DNA of 64,000 bases. Origin: Flavobacterium praedii (GTDB taxonomy: Bacteria; Bacteroidota; Bacteroidia; Flavobacteriales; Flavobacteriaceae). Below, piece after piece: positions 8,750 to 18,176 of this stretch. The stretch is from the NCBI RefSeq assembly GCF_026810365.1, contig NZ_CP113948.1, positions 2,195,001-2,259,000 of the forward strand, written 5' to 3'. The translations under genes were made by a program, and so were the position numbers. The notes beneath the pieces are model-generated. The model was not told the DNA's origin, made no database searches, and saw nothing but the letters and a program-made list of their open reading frames with translations. The stretch's first letter is position 1, and the number at the start of each line of letters is the position of its first letter.

Positions 8750-9982
8750 ATGATTCCAAACATCAAAAAATGGCTCTTTGTCTATTTGCCATTTACTACT
8801 TTTGTAATGCTTTCCAGCTGTGATAATGAAATACAATACGCCAATTACAATCCCCATTATTTGCCTAGCATTGATGCAACAAATTTACCCATAGGAAACA
8901 AAGCCATTACGATGTTTGAAGATGATGAAAGTCCATCAAAAATGTATGACAAAAAAGATCGTTGGTTTCGAGTAAACGAACCCTTACAAATAATCCAAAA
9001 AGGGAAAGATTCAATACAACTATCTCTTTATTCACCAGTTGGACTTACTGATGTAAAAATTTATGCTAAACTACCCAACTATGACAAGCGATTTTTATTA
9101 TATCATTTTACAAAAATCCCTGCATTTCATCGCTCATTTCACCAAATTCCATTAGTAGCAGGAAAAAATGATTATTTACTTGAAACAGGCAATGCCGTTA
9201 CAATTGATAAAATTGACGGTTTTTCTACTGGTGCAATCGAATTTTCAGTAGAATCAAGTGATCCGTTATTTGCTAAGTTCAAAAAAATAAAATCTTCCCA
9301 TTTGGTTCAATTTAACGACACTTATCATATAAATGAACTAGGGAAATTTTTGCCAATGAATCCCGTTTTGGCAAAAGAAGCAATAACAATGATCATAAAC
9401 TATTCCTACGCATTAAGTCATCCAATATATTATGAAACCTTTACTAATTTTGACAGATACAAACAAGAGCAAGCTACTCTAGCTGGAACTGGGATAAATG
9501 GAGCAATCAATTGGCACGGAAATACTGATGACGCTAATGGAGTTTATGATTATTTGACCAAAGCACAAATTGAACAAATATATTTAAACTATATAGATAA
9601 CCGAACACTCTACATGGCTATGGTTGGAGGAGCAGCAGCACTAGGAGGAGGTCCTCTCGCTTCGCAATGGGAATCAAGTTATGTCACTGGACACTGGACA
9701 GGCGAAATGTCGGTTTGGTCACATGAATACTCCCATCATATCGGCTTCAGCCATAGTAGTAATTTAGCCAATAGCGGCGAGGGTGGCGGACAGCAAGAGA
9801 TGCTAACACAATTTTATAAATATTTAATTTACTTAAACGACCTGCCTTTTACCGATCCAGAAGTACTCAAAGGCTGGACCAAAACGAATTACCTAACAGG
9901 AACTTACAAAAAACCGGTCTTTACAATATCCCCGAAAAATACTTTCTTGTTAAAATATAAAGGAGCTGGAAAATGGAATTAA
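8750..9982 (+). CDS. Putative metzincin-type zinc metalloprotease lipoprotein
   Basis: A 410-aa lipoprotein: signal MIPNIKKWLFVYLPFTTFVM followed by LSSC, with the lipid-modified cysteine at residue 24. Residues 325-335 read HEYSHHIGFSH, an exact HExxHxxGxxH zinc site as in metzincins, with E326 as general base. A glycine-rich stretch and M351 (QQEML) follow and could form the Met-turn. No named family came to mind. The start at 8750 is preferred over 8687 because it gives a normal lipoprotein signal. The second lipoprotein gene follows after 14 bp, so the two are probably co-transcribed. The substrate is unknown. Confidence 0.65.
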   Translation: MIPNIKKWLFVYLPFTTFVMLSSCDNEIQYANYNPHYLPSIDATNLPIGNKAITMFEDDESPSKMYDKKDRWFRVNEPLQIIQKGKDSIQLSLYSPVGLTDVKIYAKLPNYDKRFLLYHFTKIPAFHRSFHQIPLVAGKNDYLLETGNAVTIDKIDGFSTGAIEFSVESSDPLFAKFKKIKSSHLVQFNDTYHINELGKFLPMNPVLAKEAITMIINYSYALSHPIYYETFTNFDRYKQEQATLAGTGINGAINWHGNTDDANGVYDYLTKAQIEQIYLNYIDNRTLYMAMVGGAAALGGGPLASQWESSYVTGHWTGEMSVWSHEYSHHIGFSHSSNLANSGEGGGQQEMLTQFYKYLIYLNDLPFTDPEVLKGWTKTNYLTGTYKKPVFTISPKNTFLLKYKGAGKWN

Positions 9983-9996
9983 CAAATCAAATAAAA

Positions 9997-11007
9997 ATGA
10001 ACAAAATAGCTTTTTTTATAGCATTGCTTTTACTTTGCACCAATTGCGGTAGCGATTCATACGAAGCATTCACGCCGATAAATTACTATTACTATTACCC
10101 AACTGATGAAGCTGCAATTACTGCAAGCCAAATTGGAGATGGAACAGGCCAACTCGATCCAACAGGAATCGCTATAGCAAACGACAAATTATACATCTGT
10201 AATGGCGATGTGCTGGAAATTTTCAATGCTAAGACTTTGACTTTTATAAAAACAATTAAAAATTACACCAAAGGCAACACTACAATTCCGTTGACTAAAC
10301 TATCTTCTGTGGCAATTGACAATGGCAGAATCTATCTTGGCAGTGTTGATTCAAGACTTTTTGTTATCGATGAAAATACAAATCTTGGCATCAATACCGT
10401 TGGAAATGGACAATGGTGGCAAACTTTTGTACATGTCTTTGGGGTTGCCGTTAAAGATGGATTGCTTTTTGTTAAAGAAAAAAACACAACCATCAAAGTT
10501 TTTGAAACATCCCAAATTACAGACACAAGCAATTGGAATTTGACACCAATCGCCAAATTAAACACTTTGCAAGGAAGTACCGAAATCTATTCTATGGATG
10601 TATCAACTGGAAATTTAATTGTGGCTGGACAAAATGCAAAAGGCTATTTACAGTATAACATTGCAAACATTCGAACCAATGCAACAAGTTCACTTACAAC
10701 ACCAATAAACCCAACAATAACACCTTTTACAAATGCAAAACCTCTTGCGATTTCTTTTAGCAGTGAATGGGCTGTAACCGCTGAAAAAGATGGGAATTTA
10801 AACTACCTACGCCTTTATCCAAAAGAAGAATTAATCAACAAAACATATAAACCAAGGATTAACGCTTCAGATGTTATGGGAGTAAATCCTTTTGGAACTA
10901 TTGTCAGTAGTGCGCAACTTAACGATCGTATTTTTTTGGCAGATAACACAAACCAAAAAATAAGGATTATAAAACTGAATCAAACCACAATCGCTGAGCA
11001 AAACTAA
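9997..11007 (+). CDS. Lipoprotein with repeated beta-propeller-like blocks
   Basis: A 336-aa protein whose start at 9997 gives a signal peptide ending in LCTNC (lipid-modified C17). The earlier ATG at 9973 would overlap the upstream gene and push the signal inward. Segments such as GIAIANDKLYICNGDVLEIF and SVAIDNGRIYLG suggest repeating four-strand blades, as in NHL or PQQ-like propellers; this is inference from strand rhythm. It follows the metzincin-type gene directly and is likely its partner on the outer membrane. I recognise no enzymatic residues. Confidence 0.55.
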   Translation: MNKIAFFIALLLLCTNCGSDSYEAFTPINYYYYYPTDEAAITASQIGDGTGQLDPTGIAIANDKLYICNGDVLEIFNAKTLTFIKTIKNYTKGNTTIPLTKLSSVAIDNGRIYLGSVDSRLFVIDENTNLGINTVGNGQWWQTFVHVFGVAVKDGLLFVKEKNTTIKVFETSQITDTSNWNLTPIAKLNTLQGSTEIYSMDVSTGNLIVAGQNAKGYLQYNIANIRTNATSSLTTPINPTITPFTNAKPLAISFSSEWAVTAEKDGNLNYLRLYPKEELINKTYKPRINASDVMGVNPFGTIVSSAQLNDRIFLADNTNQKIRIIKLNQTTIAEQN

Positions 11008-11185
11008 TTATCATCCATTTTATTTCTATAATTATAGGATCAAAATGCATCTATTTTTTAAAATGTAATACCTTTTACAAACTCACTTTTACTTAGAAAA
11101 AAGAAATAAAACTAGTTGTTAATTTTTAAAAAAAATGTTCCAAAAAAACCTTCATTATTAAAATAAAAACTTAAAACAAAAACTT

Positions 11186-11193
11186 TATCTTTG
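11186..11193 (+). promoter_or_regulatory. -7 element before lysS
   Basis: TATCTTTG matches TAnnTTTG and lies 22 bp upstream of the lysS ATG, giving a short leader. Confidence 0.5.
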
Positions 11194-11215
11194 CAGACTT
11201 AAAAAACAGCATAAA

Positions 11216-12913
11216 ATGGCCTTATCAGAACAAGAAATTATCCGTAGAGAAAAACTTCAAAACTTACGCAATTTGGGGATTAACCCTTATCCTGCACAAC
11301 TTTTTCCTGTAAATCATACTTCAAAACAAATAAAGGAGTCTTTTGAAGAAGGCAAAAAGGTGATTGTTGCCGGGCGTTTGATGAGTGTGAGAGATCAAGG
11401 AAAAGCTTGTTTTGCTGAACTTCAGGATAGCGAAGGGCGTATTCAATTGTACGTGAACCGAGATGTTTTATGTGAAGGCGATGATAAAACTTTGTACAAC
11501 CAAGTATTCAAAAAATTGACCGATTTGGGAGATTTTATTGGTATTGAAGGTGAATTGTTTACCACTAAAGTAGGTGCTCAATGTATTCGTGTGGATAAAT
11601 TTACTTTTTTGAGTAAAACACTGCGTCCGTTGCCATTGCCAAAAGTGGACGAAGACGGAAAAGTGCACGACGCTTTTAACGATGCCGAATTGCGTTACAG
11701 AATGCGTTATGTAGATTTGACGGTGAACCAAAACGTGAAAGAAACTTTTATTAAGCGTACCAAATTGTTTAATGCAATGCGCAGTTTCTTTAATGAAGCG
11801 GGATATCTTGAAGTTGAAACTCCAGTTTTGCAATCGATTCCCGGTGGTGCTGCGGCGCGTCCGTTTATTACACATCACAACTCATTGGACATTCCGTTGT
11901 ACATGCGTATTGCGAACGAATTGTATTTGAAAAGATTGATCGTTGGTGGTTTTGATGGGGTGTATGAGTTTTCTAAAAACTTCCGTAACGAAGGAATGGA
12001 TAGAACCCACAACCCAGAATTTACTGCAATGGAAATATATGTAGCCTACAAAGACTACAACTGGATGATGGATTTTACTGAAAACTTACTGGAACATTGC
12101 GCTATTGGTGTTAATGGAACTAGCGAAGCAACTTTTGGTGAACACAAAATCAATTTCAAAGCGCCTTATGCACGAGTTACAATGACCGATTCTATCAAAC
12201 ATTTCACTGGTTTTGATATTTCGGGTAAAACGGAAGCTGAATTGTTTGAAGCAGCCAAAGGAATGGGAATTGATGTAGATAACACGATGGGGAAAGGAAA
12301 ATTGATTGATGAAATTTTTGGAGCTAAATGCGAAGGAAATTATATTCAGCCAACATTTATCACTGATTATCCAAAAGAAATGTCCCCGCTTTGTAAAGAA
12401 CACCGTGACAATCCAGATTTGACAGAACGTTTTGAATTGATGGTTTGCGGAAAAGAGGTTGCCAATGCCTACTCTGAATTGAATGATCCAATTGACCAAA
12501 GAGCCCGTTTTGAAGATCAAATGCGTTTGGCTGAAAAAGGTGATGATGAAGCGAACGGAACGATTGATGAGGATTTCTTGAGAGCATTAGAATACGGAAT
12601 GCCGCCTACTTCTGGCTTAGGAATTGGAATGGATCGTTTGATGATGTTCTTGACAAATAATGCTTCTATTCAGGAAGTGTTGTTTTTTCCACAAATGCGT
12701 CCTGAGAAAAAACAAGTTCATTTGGAAGAAGATGAAAAATTAATTGTTTCAATCTTGCAAGCAAACGCTAATGTGATGGAATTTGGTTTATTGAAAATCA
12801 AATCGGAATTGAGTGGTAAAAAATGGGACAAAGCCATGAAGAATCTTTCGGTTCTTGGAATGACAGAAGTAGTTGTGGATGGCGATGTGAAAGCTTGTCG
12901 ATTGAAAGAGTAA
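11216..12913 (+). CDS. lysS: Lysyl-tRNA synthetase, class II
   Basis: A 565-aa synthetase that charges tRNA-Lys. The N-terminal OB-fold anticodon domain spans roughly residues 50-160. The catalytic core shows motif 2 (FRNEGMDRTHNPEFT) and motif 3 (GLGIGMDRLMMF). After motif 3 there is a tail of about 75 residues (from FFPQMRPEKK to the end) that is longer than in E. coli LysRS. I believe longer LysRS proteins of this size are usual in Bacteroidota. The gene is monocistronic, with its own promoter element and a hairpin terminator downstream. Confidence 0.96.
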   Translation: MALSEQEIIRREKLQNLRNLGINPYPAQLFPVNHTSKQIKESFEEGKKVIVAGRLMSVRDQGKACFAELQDSEGRIQLYVNRDVLCEGDDKTLYNQVFKKLTDLGDFIGIEGELFTTKVGAQCIRVDKFTFLSKTLRPLPLPKVDEDGKVHDAFNDAELRYRMRYVDLTVNQNVKETFIKRTKLFNAMRSFFNEAGYLEVETPVLQSIPGGAAARPFITHHNSLDIPLYMRIANELYLKRLIVGGFDGVYEFSKNFRNEGMDRTHNPEFTAMEIYVAYKDYNWMMDFTENLLEHCAIGVNGTSEATFGEHKINFKAPYARVTMTDSIKHFTGFDISGKTEAELFEAAKGMGIDVDNTMGKGKLIDEIFGAKCEGNYIQPTFITDYPKEMSPLCKEHRDNPDLTERFELMVCGKEVANAYSELNDPIDQRARFEDQMRLAEKGDDEANGTIDEDFLRALEYGMPPTSGLGIGMDRLMMFLTNNASIQEVLFFPQMRPEKKQVHLEEDEKLIVSILQANANVMEFGLLKIKSELSGKKWDKAMKNLSVLGMTEVVVDGDVKACRLKE

Positions 12914-12932
12914 ATTATATTCTAACTATATT

Positions 12933-12974
12933 ATTACAAAAGGAGCTTTAAAATTTGAAGATCCTTTTTGTAAT
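12933..12974 (+). terminator. lysS terminator hairpin
   Basis: ATTACAAAAGG and CCTTTTTGTAAT arms (plus an inner AGCTT/AAG pairing) form a stem 20 bp past the lysS stop codon. Confidence 0.65.
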
Positions 12975-13043
12975 TAAAAACATTGATTGAAAACAAATAA
13001 TCTTTTCCTGTTTTCGTAACTTTACTATTCAAAACAGCACGTT

Positions 13044-13280
13044 ATGAATACTTTAGAACTAAAACAGAAAATAATGGATATGCTAAAATCTGTCGATGAT
13101 GTTGTCTTATTAAAGCAAATTATCCACTTACTACAGCCTGATGATCCAAATGAAATTCTTCATCTAAATGAAAACGAATTGGAAATGGCAAAAGATCACG
13201 AAGAAGATACACTATTTAAAAATGACCATTCTGAGGAACAACTTGAGAAAGAGGATTCTGAATGGATTACTGAACTTTAA
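13044..13280 (+). CDS. Small acidic hypothetical protein
   Basis: A 78-aa, strongly acidic protein with heptad-like leucines near the N-terminus (MNTLELKQKIMDMLKSVDDVVLLKQIIHLL). The acidic C-terminal half (from HLNENELEMAKDHEEDTLF) is probably helical or disordered. The N-terminal part resembles small antitoxin-like proteins of Bacteroidota, but no toxin-like gene is adjacent, so function is not assigned. It is followed closely by a strong terminator, which supports a real transcript. The codon pattern and isolated position between lysS and the denitrification block are unremarkable. Confidence 0.55.
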   Translation: MNTLELKQKIMDMLKSVDDVVLLKQIIHLLQPDDPNEILHLNENELEMAKDHEEDTLFKNDHSEEQLEKEDSEWITEL

Positions 13281-13300
13281 AGCGTAACAAAAACAAAAAA

Positions 13301-13332
13301 AGGAGCTTCAATTATTAGAAGCTCCTTTTGAT
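13301..13332. terminator. Bidirectional terminator
   Basis: AAAAGGAGCTTC and GAAGCTCCTTTT are a perfect 12-bp inverted repeat around an 8-nt loop. It has A-rich and T-rich flanks and sits between the convergent 78-aa gene and the barrel gene, so it can serve both strands. Confidence 0.8.
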
Positions 13333-13351
13333 TTATATACACAAATCAATC

Positions 13352-14626
13352 TTATTTAAAAGAAAAGATCTGAGGGTTTATATTAACCATAACCCACGCC
13401 CAATTGTTAGTGTGATCAACATCACCACCTTTCAATCTTTGCATGGTATCTGTTCCGAACATTTGGGAATAACCACCGCTTAGATTTACAAATTTATGAA
13501 CCGCATAACCCATTGTAAAATCTATCTCGGTACCTAAATAGTCATCCATTTTTTTCCCATTGACGTCTATTACCGTATTAGCAGCACTAAACATATGCGG
13601 CATTAAAGCAAATTGCCATTTTTTATTAGTATACCCTAACTTTAAAAACACATCCTGTAACCCCACAGAGTTTTTATGATTCCCTACATAAAAATAATCC
13701 ATTAAACCATTAAACCCATGATTGGTCCCAAATAATGGATAAAACGATTTAACAGACTTACTCGAACTCGCTTGACTTTTACCTGACAGCAACTCATATC
13801 CTAATCCTGCTTTGAATTTTTCGGTCATATAATAATTAAAATTGAATGCTGCATCATAAGCACTTACAGAACTGCTATTATTTTTCCCTGTTTGTCCATA
13901 GAACCACATATTCGCATCCCAGTTTTTATTTTTGGTATTCAAATAAGTTCCAAATGTTTGCATATAATCGACTACTAACTCTGGAGTTGGTGTTGGAATT
14001 GGAGCTGTCAATTTATTTTCGTATCCAGTATTTAAAAATAGCAAACTCATATTTATTTTACCAATTTCAGTATGATACCATGCGTACTGCATAGTTTTAT
14101 AAAGAGGCACGACATAATTGGTAGCAAGATCGGTTTCAGAATTAGCATTGTATGCAAATCCAAGGTCCAATTGATTATTTTTATTTTTGTATGTAACTAA
14201 TGCGGCATCATGACTTTGCCCTTGTTGAGCCCAATCCAATTCACCGAAGATACGCTGGTTATCATATGAAATCACTTGGCGACCAAGACGCATACTCCAC
14301 TTTTCATCAAAATTATATTGTGCCCAGGCTTCGAATAATTGGATACCATTAACATCCGATTTTGTAGTTGTACCGACATCACCCCAAATTCTAACATTTT
14401 GCATTGTTAATTTGGTTACAAACTTATCCTGCTTGAAATTTAAATTCAATCGAGTTCTATTGGATATAAATTGACCAGGGTTTTCACCATATGGAATTGG
14501 AGCTTTAAAACCATTTCTAAATTCATATCGTGGTCTGATTTGAAAATTTACATCAATTTCTTGAGCGGTAACGCCAAAGCTTCCCATTACTAATAATGAT
14601 AAACTGATTTTTTTAAGTAAGTTCAT
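13352..14626 (-). CDS. Alginate-export-like outer-membrane beta-barrel protein
   Basis: A 424-aa protein with a signal peptide (MNLLKKISLSLLVMGSFGVTAQ). The sequence is typical of a barrel: alternating strands, the segment RPRYEFRNGF early on, and a C-terminus ending NPQIFSFK. It resembles the alginate_exp porin family, recognised from memory. It is the last gene of the nirK operon, 11 bp after the SCO gene. The context suggests passage of nitrite, copper or another small solute across the outer membrane rather than alginate; this is inference. Confidence 0.65.
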   Translation of the reverse strand: MNLLKKISLSLLVMGSFGVTAQEIDVNFQIRPRYEFRNGFKAPIPYGENPGQFISNRTRLNLNFKQDKFVTKLTMQNVRIWGDVGTTTKSDVNGIQLFEAWAQYNFDEKWSMRLGRQVISYDNQRIFGELDWAQQGQSHDAALVTYKNKNNQLDLGFAYNANSETDLATNYVVPLYKTMQYAWYHTEIGKINMSLLFLNTGYENKLTAPIPTPTPELVVDYMQTFGTYLNTKNKNWDANMWFYGQTGKNNSSSVSAYDAAFNFNYYMTEKFKAGLGYELLSGKSQASSSKSVKSFYPLFGTNHGFNGLMDYFYVGNHKNSVGLQDVFLKLGYTNKKWQFALMPHMFSAANTVIDVNGKKMDDYLGTEIDFTMGYAVHKFVNLSGGYSQMFGTDTMQRLKGGDVDHTNNWAWVMVNINPQIFSFK

Positions 14627-14637
14627 AGGTCTCTAAT

Positions 14638-15252
14638 TTAATTTAGCTTTTCGGCTTGTTCGGTTATTTTTAGTATAGTTTCATCTGAGTTAACTCCCAA
14701 TCCTTCTTGTTGATATGCTAATTCTCCTTCAGCATTAAAAACACTAATTATATTTGAATGTGAAAAATCCATGGGGGAAACTTTTTTATAATTCACAGAC
14801 AATACCGCTGCAAATTCTCTTGTATTTTCTTCTGTTGAACGAAGAAAAACCCATTGATTTCCATCCATTTTATTTTCAACAGAAAATGATTTTAGTCGTT
14901 CAGGGGTATCGACCTCGGGATCAATACTTACCAAAACAAGTTTTACATTATCTTTGATATTCGCGGGCAAACGGGATTCAATATTTCGCATATCAGCAAC
15001 CAATCTGGGACAAGCTGATTTACATGAAGTATAAATCATAACCATCACTAACACTTTGCCTTTCAAATCTTTCATTTCAATTTGCATTCCATCTTGGTTG
15101 GTCCACTTTGAGGGCAAATTATAAATTGATAAATCCGTTATTTTATTTGAAATAATGGCATTGTTATCCGTAATATTTTTTTGATTTTTATTAGAATTAC
15201 AACTTTGCAATCCTAATAGAATTATTCCTAATCCTAAAATTATTTTTTTCAT
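14638..15252 (-). CDS. SCO1/SenC-family copper chaperone lipoprotein
   Basis: A 204-aa thioredoxin-fold protein with a lipoprotein signal (lipid-modified C18 in LLGLQSC). The copper-binding set of the SCO family is complete: C77 and C81 in TSCKSACP, and H165 in DFSHSN. Such proteins deliver copper to the CuA site of oxidases or to other periplasmic copper enzymes. Inside the nirK operon its likely client is the copper nitrite reductase encoded three genes upstream. It is spaced 22 bp from the FGE-like gene and 11 bp from the barrel gene, so it is surely co-transcribed. Confidence 0.88.
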   Translation of the reverse strand: MKKIILGLGIILLGLQSCNSNKNQKNITDNNAIISNKITDLSIYNLPSKWTNQDGMQIEMKDLKGKVLVMVMIYTSCKSACPRLVADMRNIESRLPANIKDNVKLVLVSIDPEVDTPERLKSFSVENKMDGNQWVFLRSTEENTREFAAVLSVNYKKVSPMDFSHSNIISVFNAEGELAYQQEGLGVNSDETILKITEQAEKLN

Positions 15253-15274
15253 TTTTTGATTTAAAAAATAGAAT

Positions 15275-16063
15275 TTATTTTTGAATATTTTTTGCGCAAC
15301 GAAAGCCTAAGTTTCTTGACGCATAATTTGCTTTTAAACTAGCTCGGAAACCATAACGCATAAAAGCAGCATAATTCATTAGATCTGATGCATTGATTGA
15401 ACCACTTCCACAAAAAAGATTTCTATCTGTAGCTTTATCCTTTCTTGATTCTCCAGATAAAAAAATACTATTAAAATCTGAAGTCCATTCCCAAACTAAT
15501 CCATGCATATCATAAACACCCCAATAGTTTTTAAATGTTTCTCCCACTGGATTTGCATACGTTTTAGGTTTCTCATACCATGACAGTATGTATTTATTAA
15601 ATTCTTCTTTGCTTCTGGCATCAATACGTTTTTCATCTGCCATTGCTACATATTCCCATTCGTCCATAGTGGGTAATCTTTTTCCTTGACATTCACAATA
15701 CTTCTTTGCCACAAACCAAGAAACATTTGTCACTGGAGCATTGGGCAGATTAGCAGTACCAAAATCATAATCACTTTTCCATTGTGATAAGTAGCTTTTT
15801 TCGGCAAAGAGTCCTTTTATATTTGAACGATTGTATTGTGAGTTTTTTTTTAAAAATCCCAAAAATTGACTATTAGTAACGGGATAAACATCAATAATAA
15901 AAGAGCTTACTTCTACTGGTTTTTTATCAATGGTACCATAAAGGGGAACATAAATCCCCTTTTTTATGGTAACCATAAGAGTATTTTGTGCCGATAGAAT
16001 TGTTGACAATAGTAGTAAAAAAACAAGAACTACTTTTCTACATTGTAACATAGCTAAACTCAT
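15275..16063 (-). CDS. Formylglycine-generating-enzyme-like (SUMF1/FGE-sulfatase domain) protein
   Basis: A 262-aa exported protein (signal peptide up to about residue 25, LLLLSTILSAQ). FGE-domain signatures are present: VSSFIIDVYPVTNSQF, APVTNVSWFVAKKYCEC, KRLPTMDEWEY, GLVWEWTSDF and the final NLGFRCA. True FGEs oxidise a cysteine of sulfatases to formylglycine, but many members of this fold have other jobs. No sulfatase gene is nearby. It lies between the small cytochrome c gene (12-bp gap) and the SCO gene, suggesting a role in maturation or electron transfer around NirK. The exact role is unknown. Confidence 0.75.
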   Translation of the reverse strand: MSLAMLQCRKVVLVFLLLLSTILSAQNTLMVTIKKGIYVPLYGTIDKKPVEVSSFIIDVYPVTNSQFLGFLKKNSQYNRSNIKGLFAEKSYLSQWKSDYDFGTANLPNAPVTNVSWFVAKKYCECQGKRLPTMDEWEYVAMADEKRIDARSKEEFNKYILSWYEKPKTYANPVGETFKNYWGVYDMHGLVWEWTSDFNSIFLSGESRKDKATDRNLFCGSGSINASDLMNYAAFMRYGFRASLKANYASRNLGFRCAKNIQK

Positions 16064-16075
16064 TTAAATTAAAAT

Positions 16076-16453
16076 TTATTTTCTTTGTGCTTTAACCATT
16101 GCAAGAGTAATTATTGTTTTTTTATTTCCCCAACTAGCATATACATAAGTCAATACGTCTGCTATTTCTTGATCATTAAGAACTTGAGGAGGCATAGGAG
16201 TAGTATACTTTTTGCCGTTAACTGTGATCGGTGCATTAGACCCTTTAATAACTTGCTTAATAGCACGATTCACATCAGCATTTAAATAATCTGATTTTGC
16301 TAATGGTGGGAATGCTCCAGGAATTCCACTACCTGTAGCTTGATGACATGCTATACAAGTTTTGGCATAGACTGCTTTACCTTTATCTACATTTTGGCTG
16401 AATCCATGTATTGCAAATCCAAATATTGCAATTGTAGTAATAAACTTTTTCAT
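16076..16453 (-). CDS. Small periplasmic cytochrome c, similar to the NirK C-terminal domain
   Basis: A 125-aa monohaem cytochrome c with a signal peptide (MKKFITTIAIFGFAIHGFSQ) and a CIACH haem site. The axial methionine is probably in TTPMPPQ. I chose the start at 16453 because the ORF upstream of it adds an unnatural N-terminus. It matches the C-terminal domain of the neighbouring NirK closely: both share [18 protein letters not shown] or nearly so, ITVNGKK, VLTYVY-SWGN and MVKAQ. It probably carries electrons to NirK. It lies 122 bp after nirK and 12 bp before the FGE-like gene. Confidence 0.88.
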   Translation of the reverse strand: MKKFITTIAIFGFAIHGFSQNVDKGKAVYAKTCIACHQATGSGIPGAFPPLAKSDYLNADVNRAIKQVIKGSNAPITVNGKKYTTPMPPQVLNDQEIADVLTYVYASWGNKKTIITLAMVKAQRK

Positions 16454-16575
16454 AATTTCAATTTTAATTATTTTATTAATTCTGGTTAATATTCTTAGCA
16501 TCAAGGCGAAAATCCAAATAAACAGGAAAGATATTCAATAAAAAAACGTTATCCAAACCACTTTCTTTTTATTTA

Positions 16576-18051
16576 TTAATGTTCGGATTGACTTTTTTGT
16601 GCTTTTACCATCGCAGGCGTAACAACTGTTTTATTATTGCCCCAACTATTGTAAACATAGGTTAACACATTGGCAATTTCATCATCAGTTAAGTTTTGAC
16701 TAGGCATCACACTGTTTATTTTTTTACCATTTACTGTAATTTCTCCACTTAAACCTTTTGTCACAACATCTATTGCTCGTTTTGGGTTCGCATTTAAATA
16801 ATCTGATTTTGCCAAAGGAGGAAAAGCACCAGGAATTCCTTGCCCTTCAGATTGATGACAAGCAAAACAAGTAGTACTAAAAATGGCCTTACCTGCCGCA
16901 ATTTGTTCGGGCACGGTTAATGCAACTTTTGCTTTTGCAACATCTTTTGCTTTTGGCATGGTTTGAATGGTTCCTCCTTCTGGCAAATAAATTCCTTCTT
17001 CTGTAGTTCCAGAATAAATGGTTTTGTCTGCAGGGCCTTCTACTTTTAACATACCCAAAGCTCCTTTATTAAAAGCTCTAAAAATAGAATGATCTACTAA
17101 AATAAAAGTGCCTGGTACGTCAACTTTAAATTCTACTATGGCAGCTCCTCCTGCAGGAATCATTGTTGTTTGAACATTTCTATTTATCATATCCCCTCCT
17201 TCGATAAAAACTTTATCAAAAATCTCTCCAATGACGTGAAAAGATGAAACTAAGTTAGGTCCACCGTTACCCATATAGATACGAACGGTCTCCCCTACTT
17301 TAGCAGTAATCGCTTTGTCTCCTGTTAAAGAACCTACTTTACCATTAAATACAACATAATCTGGCTCTTCTTTCACCGCTTTGTTCATATCGAAAGCTTG
17401 TAACCCTTGATCTCCATACTTACCTTGAGTATAGAAATCACCTTGCATAACGTAGTATTCTTTATCCACTGGAGGCAATCCTCCTTCTGGTTCAACCAAA
17501 ATCAAACCATACATTCCGTTAGCAATGTGCATTCCAACCGGTGCAGTAGCGCAATGATACACGTACAAACCAGGATTTAAAGTTTTAAAATTAAACACTT
17601 TTTCATGACCTGGTGCTACTAATGACGATGCCGCTCCCCCACCTTGTCCAGTTACTGCATGCAAATCAATATTGTGAGACAACTTATTGTCCGGGTGATT
17701 TTCTAAGTGAAACTCTACCTCATCCCCAACTCGAGTTCTGATAAAGCTTCCTGGAACAGAGCCTCCAAATGTCCAGTATGTATATTTGGTTCCATCGACC
17801 ATTTCTCCTTCTAATTCTTTAATCTCTAAATGGACAACCAATTTAGTAGCCTCTCTACTTCCTATTGGTTTAGGAACTAATGGAGGCGATGTTAATTCGG
17901 CCTCTTGTTGTCCTTCGACTTTGATATACTTGTTACTATCAGCATCACTACCCGAAGTATAATGATTGAATGCTAATAATCCTAACGAAAATGTTAAGCA
18001 TACTGCTAAAACAATTTTGAATCGTTTGCCTTTTTGTTGTGTTGGTTTCAT
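16576..18051 (-). CDS. nirK: Copper nitrite reductase with C-terminal cytochrome c domain
   Basis: A 491-aa periplasmic enzyme reducing nitrite to NO. There is an N-terminal hydrophobic signal or anchor (about residues 10-30), two cupredoxin domains (about 60-340), a linker, and a cytochrome c domain (about 380-491). Type 1 copper ligands: H126, C167, H175, M180. Type 2 copper ligands: H131, H166, H321. The catalytic pair is D129 and H272. The [15 protein letters not shown] block has the short linker of class II NirK. Haem site: C395-C398-H399, with the methionine in NSVMPS. It is the first gene of a five-gene operon, and regulatory palindromes lie directly upstream. Confidence 0.96.
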   Translation of the reverse strand: MKPTQQKGKRFKIVLAVCLTFSLGLLAFNHYTSGSDADSNKYIKVEGQQEAELTSPPLVPKPIGSREATKLVVHLEIKELEGEMVDGTKYTYWTFGGSVPGSFIRTRVGDEVEFHLENHPDNKLSHNIDLHAVTGQGGGAASSLVAPGHEKVFNFKTLNPGLYVYHCATAPVGMHIANGMYGLILVEPEGGLPPVDKEYYVMQGDFYTQGKYGDQGLQAFDMNKAVKEEPDYVVFNGKVGSLTGDKAITAKVGETVRIYMGNGGPNLVSSFHVIGEIFDKVFIEGGDMINRNVQTTMIPAGGAAIVEFKVDVPGTFILVDHSIFRAFNKGALGMLKVEGPADKTIYSGTTEEGIYLPEGGTIQTMPKAKDVAKAKVALTVPEQIAAGKAIFSTTCFACHQSEGQGIPGAFPPLAKSDYLNANPKRAIDVVTKGLSGEITVNGKKINSVMPSQNLTDDEIANVLTYVYNSWGNNKTVVTPAMVKAQKSQSEH

Positions 18052-18075
18052 GATAGTATAGGTTTGATTAATTTA

Positions 18076-18101
18076 AATAAAAGATGAATTTGTCTTTTAT
18101 T
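18076..18101. promoter_or_regulatory. Motif-1 palindrome upstream of nirK
   Basis: AATAAAAGA and TCTTTTATT, 9-bp perfect inverted arms separated by 8 bp (TGAATTTG), 25 bp upstream of the nirK start. The same geometry occurs twice before norC, and in weaker form before ric and narK. This is a candidate operator for the Rrf2 regulator at 31013-31447. Confidence 0.7.
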
Positions 18102-18137
18102 ACGGTGTAAAATTAAATGAAGAATGATAAATAGATT

Positions 18138-18151
18138 ATGATAAAAATCAT
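18138..18151. promoter_or_regulatory. FNR/DNR-like box upstream of nirK
   Basis: ATGAT-AAAA-ATCAT, a perfect palindrome with the 4-bp spacer of Crp/Fnr-family sites, centred 56 bp upstream of the motif-1 palindrome. The surrounding 18 bp (TATGATAAAAATCATGTT) recurs exactly at 25744-25761. Confidence 0.6.
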
Positions 18152-18176
18152 GTTTTTAACTTTTTTTTAAGGCTTG

